Shown here one piece after another: positions 49,176 through 58,281 of a stretch of 64,000 nt of DNA. Under the pieces are notes generated by a model. It was not told the origin of the DNA. It did no database searches and saw nothing but the letters and a program-made list of their open reading frames with translations. How positions within the stretch are numbered: position 1 is the stretch's first letter; each line of letters opens with the position of its first letter. Position numbers and translations under genes: made by a program. The stretch comes from Cysteiniphilum halobium (lineage in GTDB: Bacteria > Pseudomonadota > Gammaproteobacteria > Francisellales > Francisellaceae): assembly GCF_003574425.1 (NCBI RefSeq), contig NZ_QLIU01000017.1, positions 25,428-89,427 of the forward strand, read 5' to 3'.

Positions 49176-49679
49176 TTAAAAATATTGTTTGATAATCCAC
49201 TCTGCAAAAATCTGATCAGGTGCAGAGAGTTTTTTTGAAAGAGAAAATTCATAAATTTCACTGATTGCTTTTACCGAGGTTTTTGTATCAACAAACGGAA
49301 CCTTTTTTTCTTTGATTATTTTGTCATACACTTCAACGCATTGCAGAAAATATTTTTTCTGCCATTCTAGTTTGAGATCAATTTTACTTGAGGTGTCACG
49401 TAAAGAGGGACAAACCTGATGGTTTAATTTTTCTTCACCGATAAGGGCTTCCATAGAAACATTAAAATATCTGGCTAAAGGGATTAATGTTTGTACTTTG
49501 GGGATGCCTCTTGCCATAGCAAGTTGATGCAGCGTATTGGGCAAAATACCTGTTGCATCAGCTAATTGGTTGACCGTAATACCTCTTTCGGCAATCAGTC
49601 TTTTTAAAATAACGGCAAAGGTTCTCGTTAATGCATTGACTTCAAGCGGTTTTATTTCAGGTTCTTTTTGTGCTGACAT
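49176..49679 (-). CDS. XRE-family transcriptional regulator
   Basis: A 167-residue protein with an N-terminal helix-turn-helix (LKRLIAERGITVNQLADATG, LPNTLHQLAMARGIPKVQTL). A helical C-terminal domain follows (KYFLQCVEVYDKIIKEKK). It converges with the STAND gene and diverges from the gene at 49874, whose promoter region has a TTTACA/TGTAAA dyad. It probably represses the divergent promoter and its own. Confidence 0.8.
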   Translation of the reverse strand: MSAQKEPEIKPLEVNALTRTFAVILKRLIAERGITVNQLADATGILPNTLHQLAMARGIPKVQTLIPLARYFNVSMEALIGEEKLNHQVCPSLRDTSSKIDLKLEWQKKYFLQCVEVYDKIIKEKKVPFVDTKTSVKAISEIYEFSLSKKLSAPDQIFAEWIIKQYF

Positions 49680-49767
49680 GATCTAAATAGTTATGTTTTA
49701 GTATATGTTATAAGTTAGCAAAAAATCTGTTTAAAAACAAATTAAAAATAATTGTATAAAAAATATG

Positions 49768-49790
49768 TTTACATACTTGCAAAGTGTAAA
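49768..49790. promoter_or_regulatory. Dyad operator candidate between the divergent XRE and 719-residue genes
   Basis: TTTACA (49768-49773) and TGTAAA (49785-49790) are separated by 11 bases in an AT-rich divergent promoter region, a plausible binding site for the XRE protein. Confidence 0.4.
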
Positions 49791-49873
49791 TACAATGATA
49801 AAAAATAATTTTTATACTTTCATTAACTATTGATGTTTAAACTGAGAAGATAGGTTTTTATTTTGGTGATAAA

Positions 49874-52033
49874 ATGGCAGTGGAAAAGGATTCACATTAC
49901 TTAGGCAGTGATTGCAAACTGCATTTAGCCAGTGTGGTTAAAATGAATGGTTATGTGCTTTATGTTGAGTTAGAGAGATCAGATGGCATCTTAATCGAAC
50001 AACGAATAGATGGTGTTGTTATGTCATCATTTTATTTGCTCAAATTATCGTACTTGCAAAATTATTTCACAATGGTTGTTCTGTCCTCGTCTGTATTAGA
50101 CATCAGATTGAGCTTAATAACCCCTGTATTAGTCGGCTTATATTGCACCGTTATTTGCAATATATCAGAAAGTAAGTGTGTATTATTAACTACGTTTACT
50201 TCGTATTCGGTCATAGCACATTGTTATGATCGGGTAGGCGCAGAATATAATAACAAAGGTGTCGCTATGGAATCTGTGAACAACCAAACTAACCGCCAAA
50301 GGAATCTTGATCTTAATGTCGTCATCAACGAGTTAAAGGCAATTTTAGCTAACAAAAGTATTGAAACTATTACTTCTAAGGTGTTTGAACTTGATGACCA
50401 ATACGATATCGACACCGAAAACGAGCTTATTGCTGCTGTTTTGGTTGATTTTGGTATGATCAGTGAAGATGAATTTTTAGGTGAGTTTAATGCTGTCAGT
50501 AATTGCGCTAGAAATATCAAAAAAATGATTCAGTCACCGACAACATTAACCACAAGGATTAACAACACCGAGGTATTTGATGTTGCTAAAGCTGATAATG
50601 CCAGTAATAAAGCATTTAATCAAGATAGCAACAACGCAAATGGTCAAAATCGTAAAAATCGTAAAAATAGTCAATGTAGCCAAAAGAATACAGGGATTGA
50701 TCGCGACAAGGAAATTTTTGGCGTTGCCAGTGGTGGGCAAGACGCGATGCTTAAACCATCACCAGCAACAAGCAGGAGCAACAACACTAATGGATTCAAT
50801 GCTGTTGCTCCTGATAATGCCAATAAAGGACTGATTGATCAAGCGCGTCACAATGAAAATGGTAAGAAAAATATTGATGAACATTTAGCTGTTGTTGCCA
50901 GTGACGCTGATCGTGGACATACTAAGTCATCACTGACAACGGAGGATGACAATAACCCAAAAGGTATTACTGTAAAAGGTGATCATGCCAATAATGAAGA
51001 GATTGATCAAGTCAGTCATAGTGTAAACGGTGAAATTGTTGTTGATGGTCTTGGTGTAAGGAAAGGTGAAAGTGTCGGTTTTAGCAATGGCGAAATCGTT
51101 GGTTTTAGCGGTGACGGTCAAGGTAGAGCTTCGCGCGAAACTGTCACAAACAATAATGACTATCAACAAAATATTAATGCTGATAATGCCCTCAAAGATA
51201 ATGAAACGATAGTTGACCAGTTCCTAAATCTAGGCGAATCCAAGTATAAAGATTTCGTTAAACAGTGTATTCAACGTGGCTATTCAAGTGAAAGCGAGGT
51301 TATTCGGTGTGCAACTCATGCGATTCAAACGTATGGTAATTTAAATTATGATCAGTTATATAATGGCATTTGCTATAGTCATTTTACAGTGCCAAAGCTT
51401 ATTGACCGTCAAGCAGTTGCTGATATTAACCAAGATAATAAAGAAGCTCAAGCAAACAAAAAGGCTAAAAATCCGCTGTCAAAGAATCCAAACTTGAAAC
51501 TACCCACGTTGACTGACTTAAAAATGCCTATCATCGAAAAAGAGGTGCTTTATAAAGATTGGGCAAGTTTAGCTGAACAATCTTTAGGATTAGGTGCTGT
51601 GACCGAGTGCCAAAAAATAGCCATTGTCGCCATTATTGATTATGTCAAAAGAAAGGGTGTTGTTATTACCAGTGATCAAGAAGTGTATGAGTGGTTGTAT
51701 CACACGGTGGCAAATTATGAATATTACTTTTCAGGTGCTACGAACTTTAAACATTTGGCGAATATACTGATTAAGCGATTAGTGAATCAGTCCTTTAATC
51801 ATCCGAGTGGTTTTGATCATTGGCGCAAAATGATTGGTGGCAGCAGTAGCGTTGATCGTGTTAAAATTGATAATAAAACGAACAATAATAATTTAAAAGA
51901 TTACACTAACGAAATTAATCTTCTGCTTAGAAGAATGGAAGACAAAATAAACATTACAAACCCTAAAAAAGAGGTAAAAAAGTGCCATGAAAAGCTTTAT
52001 TTTAATAGTCATACAGGTGGTTTTGTGGTATAA
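49874..52033 (+). CDS. Large hypothetical protein with asparagine-rich middle
   Basis: A 719-residue protein of unknown family. Residues 1-130 are moderately hydrophobic (FYLLKLSYLQNYFTMVVLSS; SLITPVLVGLYCTVICNI). Residues 135-225 are helical. Residues 230-450 are a low-complexity N/D/G-rich stretch with short repeats (NGQNRKNRKNSQ). The C-terminal 250 residues hold two helical domains (QFLNLGESKYKDFVKQCIQR; AVTECQKIAIVAIIDYVKRK). An internal ATG at 50269 with AAAGGTG upstream is an alternative start that would drop the hydrophobic part. A replication or transfer role is possible but unsupported. Confidence 0.5.
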   Translation: MAVEKDSHYLGSDCKLHLASVVKMNGYVLYVELERSDGILIEQRIDGVVMSSFYLLKLSYLQNYFTMVVLSSSVLDIRLSLITPVLVGLYCTVICNISESKCVLLTTFTSYSVIAHCYDRVGAEYNNKGVAMESVNNQTNRQRNLDLNVVINELKAILANKSIETITSKVFELDDQYDIDTENELIAAVLVDFGMISEDEFLGEFNAVSNCARNIKKMIQSPTTLTTRINNTEVFDVAKADNASNKAFNQDSNNANGQNRKNRKNSQCSQKNTGIDRDKEIFGVASGGQDAMLKPSPATSRSNNTNGFNAVAPDNANKGLIDQARHNENGKKNIDEHLAVVASDADRGHTKSSLTTEDDNNPKGITVKGDHANNEEIDQVSHSVNGEIVVDGLGVRKGESVGFSNGEIVGFSGDGQGRASRETVTNNNDYQQNINADNALKDNETIVDQFLNLGESKYKDFVKQCIQRGYSSESEVIRCATHAIQTYGNLNYDQLYNGICYSHFTVPKLIDRQAVADINQDNKEAQANKKAKNPLSKNPNLKLPTLTDLKMPIIEKEVLYKDWASLAEQSLGLGAVTECQKIAIVAIIDYVKRKGVVITSDQEVYEWLYHTVANYEYYFSGATNFKHLANILIKRLVNQSFNHPSGFDHWRKMIGGSSSVDRVKIDNKTNNNNLKDYTNEINLLLRRMEDKINITNPKKEVKKCHEKLYFNSHTGGFVV

Positions 52034-52627
52034 TGATTATAGTTAAAAATCAGAGGTGTGAATAGCCTTGATGATAACATGGTGTATTAACTTAACGGTG
52101 AATTAAATTGCTAAAGTTGCAGGAAAATTGCATACTAAATTTGATAATAAAATTAGCCTAAGAGGTGAAAAAAATGAGAATAAACAATACAAAAAAGTAA
52201 TTTTGAGCAGTGGGAAAATTGACAGTTTGGACGACCTAAATTAACCCACCGTTAGAATGCTTATATAGTGAGATACAAGCCCCATCAATATAAATGAATT
52301 TTATATTTTATCAAGCAGGTATCTCTAGAAAGTGGCAATTAATTTCAATTGTCACTGTGACAAAAATATTTTATAAAGCCCGATTTTTCAGGTGGGTTAT
52401 ATATTTGCACCTACTAAGCAGATGTTAGATGAAAAAATAACGAAGGTTCCTCTGTTTAAACACTGTTCTTGGTGTTTTACAAGTCCCGCTCTTGGAGCGA
52501 AGTTATACGCGATATAATCATAATACCTTGCGAGGGTTATGCTCTGTATTACGTTACGTTTAACAAATAGATGCTGCTTAGTTTTAGGCATTATCTATGT
52601 GTTAATGTCAACAGGGAGTGCATACTA
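52034..52627. other. Gene-free region ahead of the transfer-region genes, with a 15-bp palindrome
   Basis: About 590 bases without a supported gene. The perfect palindrome TTGTCAC-T-GTGACAA at 52349-52363 is an operator candidate upstream of the plus-strand transfer genes. No recognised promoter or RNA family was found. Confidence 0.4.
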
Positions 52628-52999
52628 ATGTCGAGAGAGTGCCATAAATTACTTAAAGAAAGTCATCAAATATCGTTTAAATTATGTCATCGAAAGCCTT
52701 ATATTGCTTTGATGAGAGATTATACATTGAATGACAGTCAATTATTTAACCAGTTGTATCAGCATCATATCAAACTGGGAGAAACTGCTAAAAAAGCAAG
52801 ATTAATTGCTAAAGGTGAAGAGTGCCGCTTAAGGAGCTTATCAAAAGCTAAAAAAGTCATGGTTAAATATAAGCAAGGTAAAGAAATTATCGGGAAGATT
52901 TTTAAGTTAACACATCAACACATTGCGTTAAAGCTGAATCCAAAGCATAAGCCTATTTGGTTAGATCGCCGTTATATTCGTTTGATTAAAATCGTTTAG
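52628..52999 (+). CDS. Hypothetical basic protein
   Basis: A 123-residue very basic protein (MSRECHKLLKESHQISFKLC; SLSKAKKVMVKYKQGKEIIG). The ATG at 52628 is preferred because GGGAG lies 9 bases upstream; the frame is open 57 bases further. The C-terminal IFKLTHQHIALKLNPKHKPI is beta-rich. Possibly a nucleic-acid-binding protein; family unknown. Confidence 0.5.
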   Translation: MSRECHKLLKESHQISFKLCHRKPYIALMRDYTLNDSQLFNQLYQHHIKLGETAKKARLIAKGEECRLRSLSKAKKVMVKYKQGKEIIGKIFKLTHQHIALKLNPKHKPIWLDRRYIRLIKIV

Positions 53000-53013
53000 A
53001 TCAATGTAAGGGT

Positions 53014-53160
53014 ATGTTAGATCAAAAAAAACAAAAAAGTCATCACCATTTATTTTACTTAGTATTGTTATTTTATTGGGTGCAATTCAACCCTAAATTT
53101 ATTCAACATCCTCAGTTTATCAGAGTGTTTCATTATATTTATCAAGTGCAAGTCATTTGA
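53014..53160 (+). CDS. Small membrane protein (48 aa)
   Basis: Starts MLDQKKQKSHHHLFYLVLLF and continues with an aromatic-rich hydrophobic segment, consistent with a single transmembrane helix. AAGGGT lies close to the ATG. It follows the basic hypothetical gene by 14 bases and ends against a long inverted repeat. Confidence 0.4.
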   Translation: MLDQKKQKSHHHLFYLVLLFYWVQFNPKFIQHPQFIRVFHYIYQVQVI

Positions 53161-53220
53161 TTAAGCACAGTTATCGTTTTTTCCAACAACAACTCCTTTA
53201 ATCGCGGTAGCTGTGCTTAA
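53161..53220 (+). ncRNA. Long stem-loop after the small membrane protein gene
   Basis: Arms 53161-53176 (TTAAGCACAGTTATCG) and 53205-53220 (CGGTAGCTGTGCTTAA) pair over 16 positions, the outer 10 perfectly and two inner ones as G-T wobbles, around a 28-base loop. No T-run follows. It could be an RNA processing site, an attenuator or a small inverted-repeat element. Confidence 0.4.
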
Positions 53221-53381
53221 TGAGGTGGATTTATTTTTTAAACCAAGAGGTAAGCAATTATGGATAGTGAAGATGGTTTTGAATCTGGATAAGCAGAAGA
53301 AATCGACATTCAGTTTAAAGCAGAACAAAGATTTTTTAAGCATTGGGTAGTGTAATGTGTAAACAAAAAGGAATGTAAATA

Positions 53382-54227
53382 ATGATCATTAAAAAGAAAA
53401 TCAAGCTTGTATTGCTTGCTATTGGTCTTGGCATGACGGGTGTTGCCAGTGCAAATAGCATTTATTTTATTAAGAAGGGAGCGCCAGATATAAACACAGA
53501 TTGTGGTTTTATAGATGGCTTTAAAACTGTAAGCAATCAAGAGCAGAAAGATGTAGTGAACCAGATTATAAATGATGAGCTTAAAAACTATGTATTAAAT
53601 TTTTATGCAGCTAAAAAACAAGCTTTTGAAAAAGCCATAGTTAACCCAACAATTGAAAATGTCGCTGAGTCCTTGCTTTATCAAAACATAGAGTTAAAGG
53701 CTTTAGCTGAATTAAAAAAAGATGTAGTTAATGCTTATAATGTGGCGCAAGAGATTGTCTTGGATCAGTCTTTAACAGCGAAAAAAAAGATGATTATTCA
53801 TCAATCTAATTATCCTATAGTTGCAGCAGTGGCTAAGGTATTAAGAGATAGTGCATCTGATCAAATAAAACAACCAAATATAAATGATGACGGCATCTAC
53901 AAGGGCATTGCAGATAATAGCTGTAATGATAGTAGTGGTTGCAATGAAATTATATCTAAATCTCAAGATATTTATAGATCATTAGCTATTAGAGGTAGTG
54001 TTGGCGATTTTGCCACGAATAAACAAATTTTAGCGGGTGCTCCTTATGCTTTTAATCTTGGCATGTTAGAAAATGAGCCAGTTAAATATCAAGCGTTAAA
54101 AGATACAAAAACCTTTGCTTATCAACAAGCGCAGTTAGCAATATTGACGGATATTGATTATCAGTTGAGAAAACGCAATCAGCAAGAGCAAGAACAAAAA
54201 CAAAGAAAAGGGGGAAATGATGTTTAA
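53382..54227 (+). CDS. Exported protein of unknown function (transfer region)
   Basis: A 281-residue protein with a clear signal peptide: basic start MIIKKKIK, hydrophobic core LVLLAIGLGMTGVA and cleavage after ASA-N (about residue 24). The mature part is helical, with one cysteine near its start (NTDCGF) and a CNDSSGC pair. A charged Q/E/R tail ends it. AAAAAGGAATG precedes the ATG. It overlaps the next gene, so it is the first clear member of the envelope-protein cluster ahead of the pilin gene. A role in pilus assembly or mating-pair formation is inferred from position. Confidence 0.6.
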   Translation: MIIKKKIKLVLLAIGLGMTGVASANSIYFIKKGAPDINTDCGFIDGFKTVSNQEQKDVVNQIINDELKNYVLNFYAAKKQAFEKAIVNPTIENVAESLLYQNIELKALAELKKDVVNAYNVAQEIVLDQSLTAKKKMIIHQSNYPIVAAVAKVLRDSASDQIKQPNINDDGIYKGIADNSCNDSSGCNEIISKSQDIYRSLAIRGSVGDFATNKQILAGAPYAFNLGMLENEPVKYQALKDTKTFAYQQAQLAILTDIDYQLRKRNQQEQEQKQRKGGNDV

Positions 54228-55296
54228 TCGATATTCACGTCATCGATCTCAACAGGATAAAAAGAATAAAAAACAAGGTAAAAAAGAGGATAAACCAAAG
54301 CAATTTGCAGCAGCAAAAAAGAGCATCAAGCACATGGGTCAGCGATTCTTATACTATGAACGCAAGGTGTCCACTTACTTTTTCTGGTTATTTCTTTTTT
54401 TTGTGTTGGCAGTATGTGTTATAGGTCGGGCACCTAAAACGATGAACTGGTTTTTTATGTTACTGTTTTTAACCGTAGCTTTTGCCATTACCGCTTTCAT
54501 TGGTAAGCGCATATGTCGTTACTATTTTGTCAAATACCAATGGCAGCGTTATGTCATTGCGATGATGCGCCAGATGGTATCGATTTATCAGCGATTGATT
54601 GGTTTTATTAAGCGATATCCCTATGCCAAGGTGTTTGTGATGAGTGCAGTGATCATTGTATCGTCTGTGTGGTTGCATAGCGCATTCGCGGGATATCGAT
54701 TACAACCGTTGCCAGATAGAGAAACGCTACAGCAGCGATTAGATGGACAACAGGGTTGGTTGTTGGGCAGTGACTTTAATCTTAATGATGTGCAAGGCAG
54801 TATAGCCAATACGCGCAGACAAAAAGGATACTTTGGCTTTGATGCGTATGGTGGTTATCGCTTTGTCATTGATCAACGGCAAACGTTGACCCCGACACTG
54901 GGTTTTGCGGTTAATAGTAAAAGTGTGTTCAGTGGGGTTGATCAAACGATCACAACGTCACTGTATGATATTTCAGGCATGTTGAAGTATCACTATTATG
55001 TTGGCAATGGTATTAAGTTAGGTGCAGGTGCGGGGTTGGGATTTGTCTATGGTTGGATTGAGCGTGACGATAGAAGAGGTCAACATGCTCAAGGCAGAAG
55101 GACATCTTTTTATCGCAATATTGCCCCAATTTTAGGATGGTATTCTGGGTATCAATTAACGCAAGAATTATCGATCGATACAGGCTTTAGCGCCTATTTA
55201 CCCTATCTATTGAAGTCGCAGCAGACGGTGTATGGTGACAAATCAGCAATACCTACGATTTATCGATTGAGCTTGGGGGTCAGTTATGTTTTTTAG
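54220..55296 (+). CDS. Membrane protein with internal signal sequence and OmpA-like beta-barrel
   Basis: A 358-residue protein. After a basic start, two transmembrane helices are seen (YFFWLFLFFVLAVCVIG; WFFMLLFLTVAFAITAFIG). Residues 137-158 then read like a signal peptide with cleavage site (YAKVFVMSAVIIVSSVWLHS, then AFA-G). The last 200 residues look like an eight-stranded outer-membrane barrel: alternating strands (GYFGFDAYGGYRFVI; IKLGAGAGLGFVYGWIE) and a terminal phenylalanine (SLGVSYVF). An inner-membrane part joined to an outer-membrane barrel is unusual; internal cleavage may release the barrel. The start overlaps the previous gene by 8 bases. Confidence 0.6.
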   Translation: MFNRYSRHRSQQDKKNKKQGKKEDKPKQFAAAKKSIKHMGQRFLYYERKVSTYFFWLFLFFVLAVCVIGRAPKTMNWFFMLLFLTVAFAITAFIGKRICRYYFVKYQWQRYVIAMMRQMVSIYQRLIGFIKRYPYAKVFVMSAVIIVSSVWLHSAFAGYRLQPLPDRETLQQRLDGQQGWLLGSDFNLNDVQGSIANTRRQKGYFGFDAYGGYRFVIDQRQTLTPTLGFAVNSKSVFSGVDQTITTSLYDISGMLKYHYYVGNGIKLGAGAGLGFVYGWIERDDRRGQHAQGRRTSFYRNIAPILGWYSGYQLTQELSIDTGFSAYLPYLLKSQQTVYGDKSAIPTIYRLSLGVSYVF

Positions 55297-55522
55297 TTTT
55301 CCTCACCCAAACCAGCGATTGAAGGTTCAGTTATGTCATTATGCACAGGTTTTTGTGGTTATGATCATTAGCGGTTTAACACTCATGGTGATCACAGGCT
55401 GCTCAACAACTTCATCAAGTATACGCTTTAAGCAGGAACCAATCGCAGAGGTTGTCAGTGTACAAAGTGATGTTAATCATGCCAATAATTATGTTTATCA
55501 GGCAAAACCTTATAAGACGTAG
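55286..55522 (+). CDS. Small lipoprotein
   Basis: A 78-residue protein with a signal sequence and lipobox: hydrophobic VFVVMIISGLTLMVITGC, cysteine near residue 39. The mature part is about 40 residues, hydrophilic. GGGGGTCAG precedes the ATG, which lies within the end of the previous gene (11-base overlap). Small lipoproteins in transfer regions often serve entry exclusion or pilus assembly; the role here is unknown. Confidence 0.6.
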   Translation: MFFSFPHPNQRLKVQLCHYAQVFVVMIISGLTLMVITGCSTTSSSIRFKQEPIAEVVSVQSDVNHANNYVYQAKPYKT

Positions 55523-55640
55523 GTGTGAAAAATAAAAAACAAAAAATAAGTCATTTAGTGTCAAGGCACAATCTGTTTTATCTATTATTGTCAATTACCA
55601 TTTAGTTGAGGCATTCCAGTGCTTTGATTATTAACCTTTT

Positions 55641-55687
55641 CCCATTTTTTCCACTGTTTTCAATTTTCCCACTTTTTCTACTGTTTT
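55641..55687 (+). repeat. Pyrimidine-rich direct repeat upstream of the pilin gene
   Basis: CCCATTTTTTCCACTGTTTT (55641-55660) and CCCACTTTTTCTACTGTTTT (55668-55687) match at 18 of 20 positions with a 27-bp period, in the gap before the pilin gene. It may be a binding site or a slippage product. Confidence 0.45.
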
Positions 55688-55800
55688 TATTTTCAACTCA
55701 GTAACAGAAGTGAAGAAGCACGCGTTTATTTTTTCGTCACAATAAACGCACGTATTAAACCAATCAAAATTACTATACATCAACAAAAGGAGCATACATT

Positions 55801-56130
55801 ATGTTAGCAATGTGTAAACAAACCCTCAAAGATCAATTCACATGGGCATCTTTAAAGTCATGGGGCATTGCCCTTTTATTTGCTGTGGTGCTGTCGCTGT
55901 TATTTGTTTTGGTCAGTGAAGCGGCGGTTGATAAAACAAAGCTGACTAAAGAAGTCAATGATGCGGTTGGCTCAGGCAGTTGGGGACAGATTGTTTTAGG
56001 CGGTATTGCCTTGGTCATTTCTGCGATTTTCTTTTTTGCAGGGAATATTAAAATGGCAGTAACGATTTTTGCAGGAGTTGCCGTACTACTGGGTGTTTAT
56101 AACTCAGGTTCACTAGGATTTGGTGCTTGA
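55801..56130 (+). CDS. traA: F-type conjugative pilin (TraA-like)
   Basis: A 109-residue prepilin. The N-terminal leader of about 41 residues ends with a membrane segment and signal-peptidase site (LLFAVVLSLLFVLVSEA). The mature part of about 68 residues, near the 70 of F pilin, has two hydrophobic helices (WGQIVLGGIALVISAIFFFA; MAVTIFAGVAVLLGV) with a short polar loop. AAAGGAG precedes the ATG. It is followed directly by traL, as in F. Subunits assemble into the transfer pilus. Confidence 0.85.
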   Translation: MLAMCKQTLKDQFTWASLKSWGIALLFAVVLSLLFVLVSEAAVDKTKLTKEVNDAVGSGSWGQIVLGGIALVISAIFFFAGNIKMAVTIFAGVAVLLGVYNSGSLGFGA

Positions 56131-56131
56131 T

Positions 56132-56443
56132 ATGGCAAATCAGGAAGAAGATCAGGATTTTACACGCGTGTGTAAATATTTGAATAAACCGCGCTTAACG
56201 ATGGGCTGCACGACCGATGAAATTGCCCCTGCCTTTGTGGTAATGGCAACAGGGGTGATCACCAGTCATTTAAGTCTGTGTTTTTTAATTGGTATGTCTT
56301 GGATATTTGGTTTAAAAACCCTAAAGCGCTATCGTAGTCCTCAATTTTTAGCGGTAGCGATGTACTGGTTTTTAGGTCAGCCAATTTCAAAGATGGTATT
56401 TAAAAAAACCATTGATTCCGCTCAGCGATTCTGGTTACGTTAG
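56132..56443 (+). CDS. traL: TraL-like pilus assembly protein
   Basis: A 103-residue inner-membrane protein. The N-terminus contains YLNKPRLTMGCTTDEIAP, the usual opening of TraL, followed by two hydrophobic segments (AFVVMATGVITSHLSLCFLI; SPQFLAVAMYWFLG). TraL is a VirB3-like component of the F-type secretion channel. The ATG overlaps nothing and begins 1 base after the pilin stop (TGATATG); a TTG four codons earlier is less likely. Confidence 0.85.
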   Translation: MANQEEDQDFTRVCKYLNKPRLTMGCTTDEIAPAFVVMATGVITSHLSLCFLIGMSWIFGLKTLKRYRSPQFLAVAMYWFLGQPISKMVFKKTIDSAQRFWLR

Positions 56444-56507
56444 TTTTTTCGCTTTTTTGACCTTTGTTGTTTTTATTGTTAAACCCTTAATTTAAATAGG
56501 AGCGTTT

Positions 56508-57068
56508 ATGGACGCATCACATCATCAATTGGGTCAGTCATTAGGTCAGTATGTCAATCGCTGGCTTAAGATTGGCTTTATCTTTATGTCACTGGTGTCG
56601 ATTGTGCTTGCTTATGCGTTATATCAGACGATTAAACATAAAATGGTGACGTTAGTGCCACCTGTGTTAAGTCATCAAATGAGCATTAGCCTGATTGAGC
56701 CAGATGACTCTTATTTGGCGCAGATGGCGTTATTTTTACTGGGAATGAAGCTGAATGTATCACCCGATAATGTACTGTTAAATCATCGGGTACTAAAAAG
56801 CCATACTTCACCGAAAACATGGGGTCAGTTAAATAGTGTGCTGGAGAAAGAAGCTAAGGACATCCAAGAGGGACGTATTTCTTCAGTGTTTTATCCTAGT
56901 GAGCAGGAAATGAGTATTGAGCGCTTGCAAGTGAAGGTTAAGGGGATGTTAGAAAAGCGGGTGGGTTTACGTCTTGTTTCACATCAGGAAGTCCGCTTTA
57001 TTGTGCAGTTTGATTATTACAATGGCTCATTGCATGTCAAAGATATTGTTGAGCTTAAGAAGCCATAG
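56508..57068 (+). CDS. traE: TraE-like (VirB5/VirB8-type) inner-membrane assembly protein
   Basis: A 186-residue protein, matching F TraE in length (188). One N-terminal membrane helix (GFIFMSLVSIVLAYALYQTI) and a periplasmic beta/alpha domain follow (VTLVPPVLSHQMSISLIEPD; YLAQMALFLLGMKLNVSPDN). TraE supports pilus assembly as part of the inner-membrane complex. TAGGAGCG precedes the ATG. Confidence 0.85.
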   Translation: MDASHHQLGQSLGQYVNRWLKIGFIFMSLVSIVLAYALYQTIKHKMVTLVPPVLSHQMSISLIEPDDSYLAQMALFLLGMKLNVSPDNVLLNHRVLKSHTSPKTWGQLNSVLEKEAKDIQEGRISSVFYPSEQEMSIERLQVKVKGMLEKRVGLRLVSHQEVRFIVQFDYYNGSLHVKDIVELKKP

Positions 57069-57087
57069 TTTTTTTAGGGAGTTATTT

Positions 57088-58281
57088 ATGATGATTTTTA
57101 GCGGGAGAAGTCAGCATTTAGTGCATCGATGTAGTTTACAAGGCGCAAGGTGTGTTCAATTGATCAGAACAATGGTTATATTGCTTGCATCGCTTATATC
57201 GCGTATATCGCTTGTATTGCTTTTATTTCTTTTACTACTTACTTATTTTATGACTTATCACATTGCCTTTGCAGAGACAACACTTAATGTCTCCCATGCA
57301 GATAGCGTTGCTGTGCTTGATAAAAGGGCAGATAAACATGCCATCACAGAGGAGACAGATGAGGCGCGATTACTGTCTGCAATGAAAAAGCAAGGGGTGA
57401 TGCCTGTTGCCGTAGAGGGTAATGATACGAATAAAAAGACAAATTCAAAGCGTCATCAAGCAGTGGCAGAGATTTCACCAGAGGAGATAACATCCTTAAG
57501 CCAATGGACAGCCGATCACAACAACCAACATAAGGTTAATAGTAGCTATCCTTCGACCCTTAAACCCTTGGATGCCAAGCGGATACCTTTTAGTAATCAT
57601 CAGACGTTAACGGTGCGTTTGTCTAAAACAGACAGCAATCGTTTATACGTTGAGGGGGATAAAATTACTGATTTTACCTGTCAACAGGGCTTTTGTTTTG
57701 TTGATCGTCATCGTTTGGATAAGACAGGGGATGCGTTAGTGACGTTGGGCAATGCCGCACGTTTAGGCACAGGCTTTACGGCTTTTGTGCTGACAGCATC
57801 AGGGCGACAGTTTACGTTATATGCGGTACCAGAGGTTAACAGTGGTCAAACCATTGGCTTTATTGCTCAAGGGGGTAGCAGTCTTAAAGCCCATGACGTT
57901 GAGAAAAAAACACCGTATCGAACCTTAGTGGTGTCGATAATACGCGCGATGATCAATTATGAAAAGACAGGCGAATTACCAGAAGGGTATACAACGACTG
58001 AGATTCCGATGGAAGATCATGTTAACCATCGAGAAAATGCCGTAGGTCATCAAAAACTGAATCAGGGGTTGAGTTATCAACCTGTACGATTATTTAAAGG
58101 GGGTATGTTAACAGGGGTTGTTTATGCGATTCAAAACGTCAATGCGCAGGTTATTCACTTACACCCTAAAATGTTTTATCAAAAAGGCATGGTTGCAGGG
58201 GCATTGAGTAAAGAACAACTGGCATCGGGGGAAGTGGGTTACTTTTATGCCTTAATCCAAGAGGGCGCGAGTGATGTTTAA
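57088..58281 (+). CDS. traK: TraK-like outer-membrane core protein
   Basis: A 397-residue protein, longer than F TraK (242). A long N-terminal hydrophobic signal (LISRISLVLLLFLLLLTYFM) ends in a cleavage-like AFAET. The C-terminal part (FTAFVLTASGRQFTLYAVPE; YQPVRLFKGGMLTGVVYAIQ) is the secretin-like TraK core that forms the outer-membrane ring with TraB and TraV. The extra length is a hydrophilic stretch after the signal. The ATG at 57088 follows AGGGAG; the frame is open further upstream within traE. Confidence 0.85.
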   Translation: MMIFSGRSQHLVHRCSLQGARCVQLIRTMVILLASLISRISLVLLLFLLLLTYFMTYHIAFAETTLNVSHADSVAVLDKRADKHAITEETDEARLLSAMKKQGVMPVAVEGNDTNKKTNSKRHQAVAEISPEEITSLSQWTADHNNQHKVNSSYPSTLKPLDAKRIPFSNHQTLTVRLSKTDSNRLYVEGDKITDFTCQQGFCFVDRHRLDKTGDALVTLGNAARLGTGFTAFVLTASGRQFTLYAVPEVNSGQTIGFIAQGGSSLKAHDVEKKTPYRTLVVSIIRAMINYEKTGELPEGYTTTEIPMEDHVNHRENAVGHQKLNQGLSYQPVRLFKGGMLTGVVYAIQNVNAQVIHLHPKMFYQKGMVAGALSKEQLASGEVGYFYALIQEGASDV

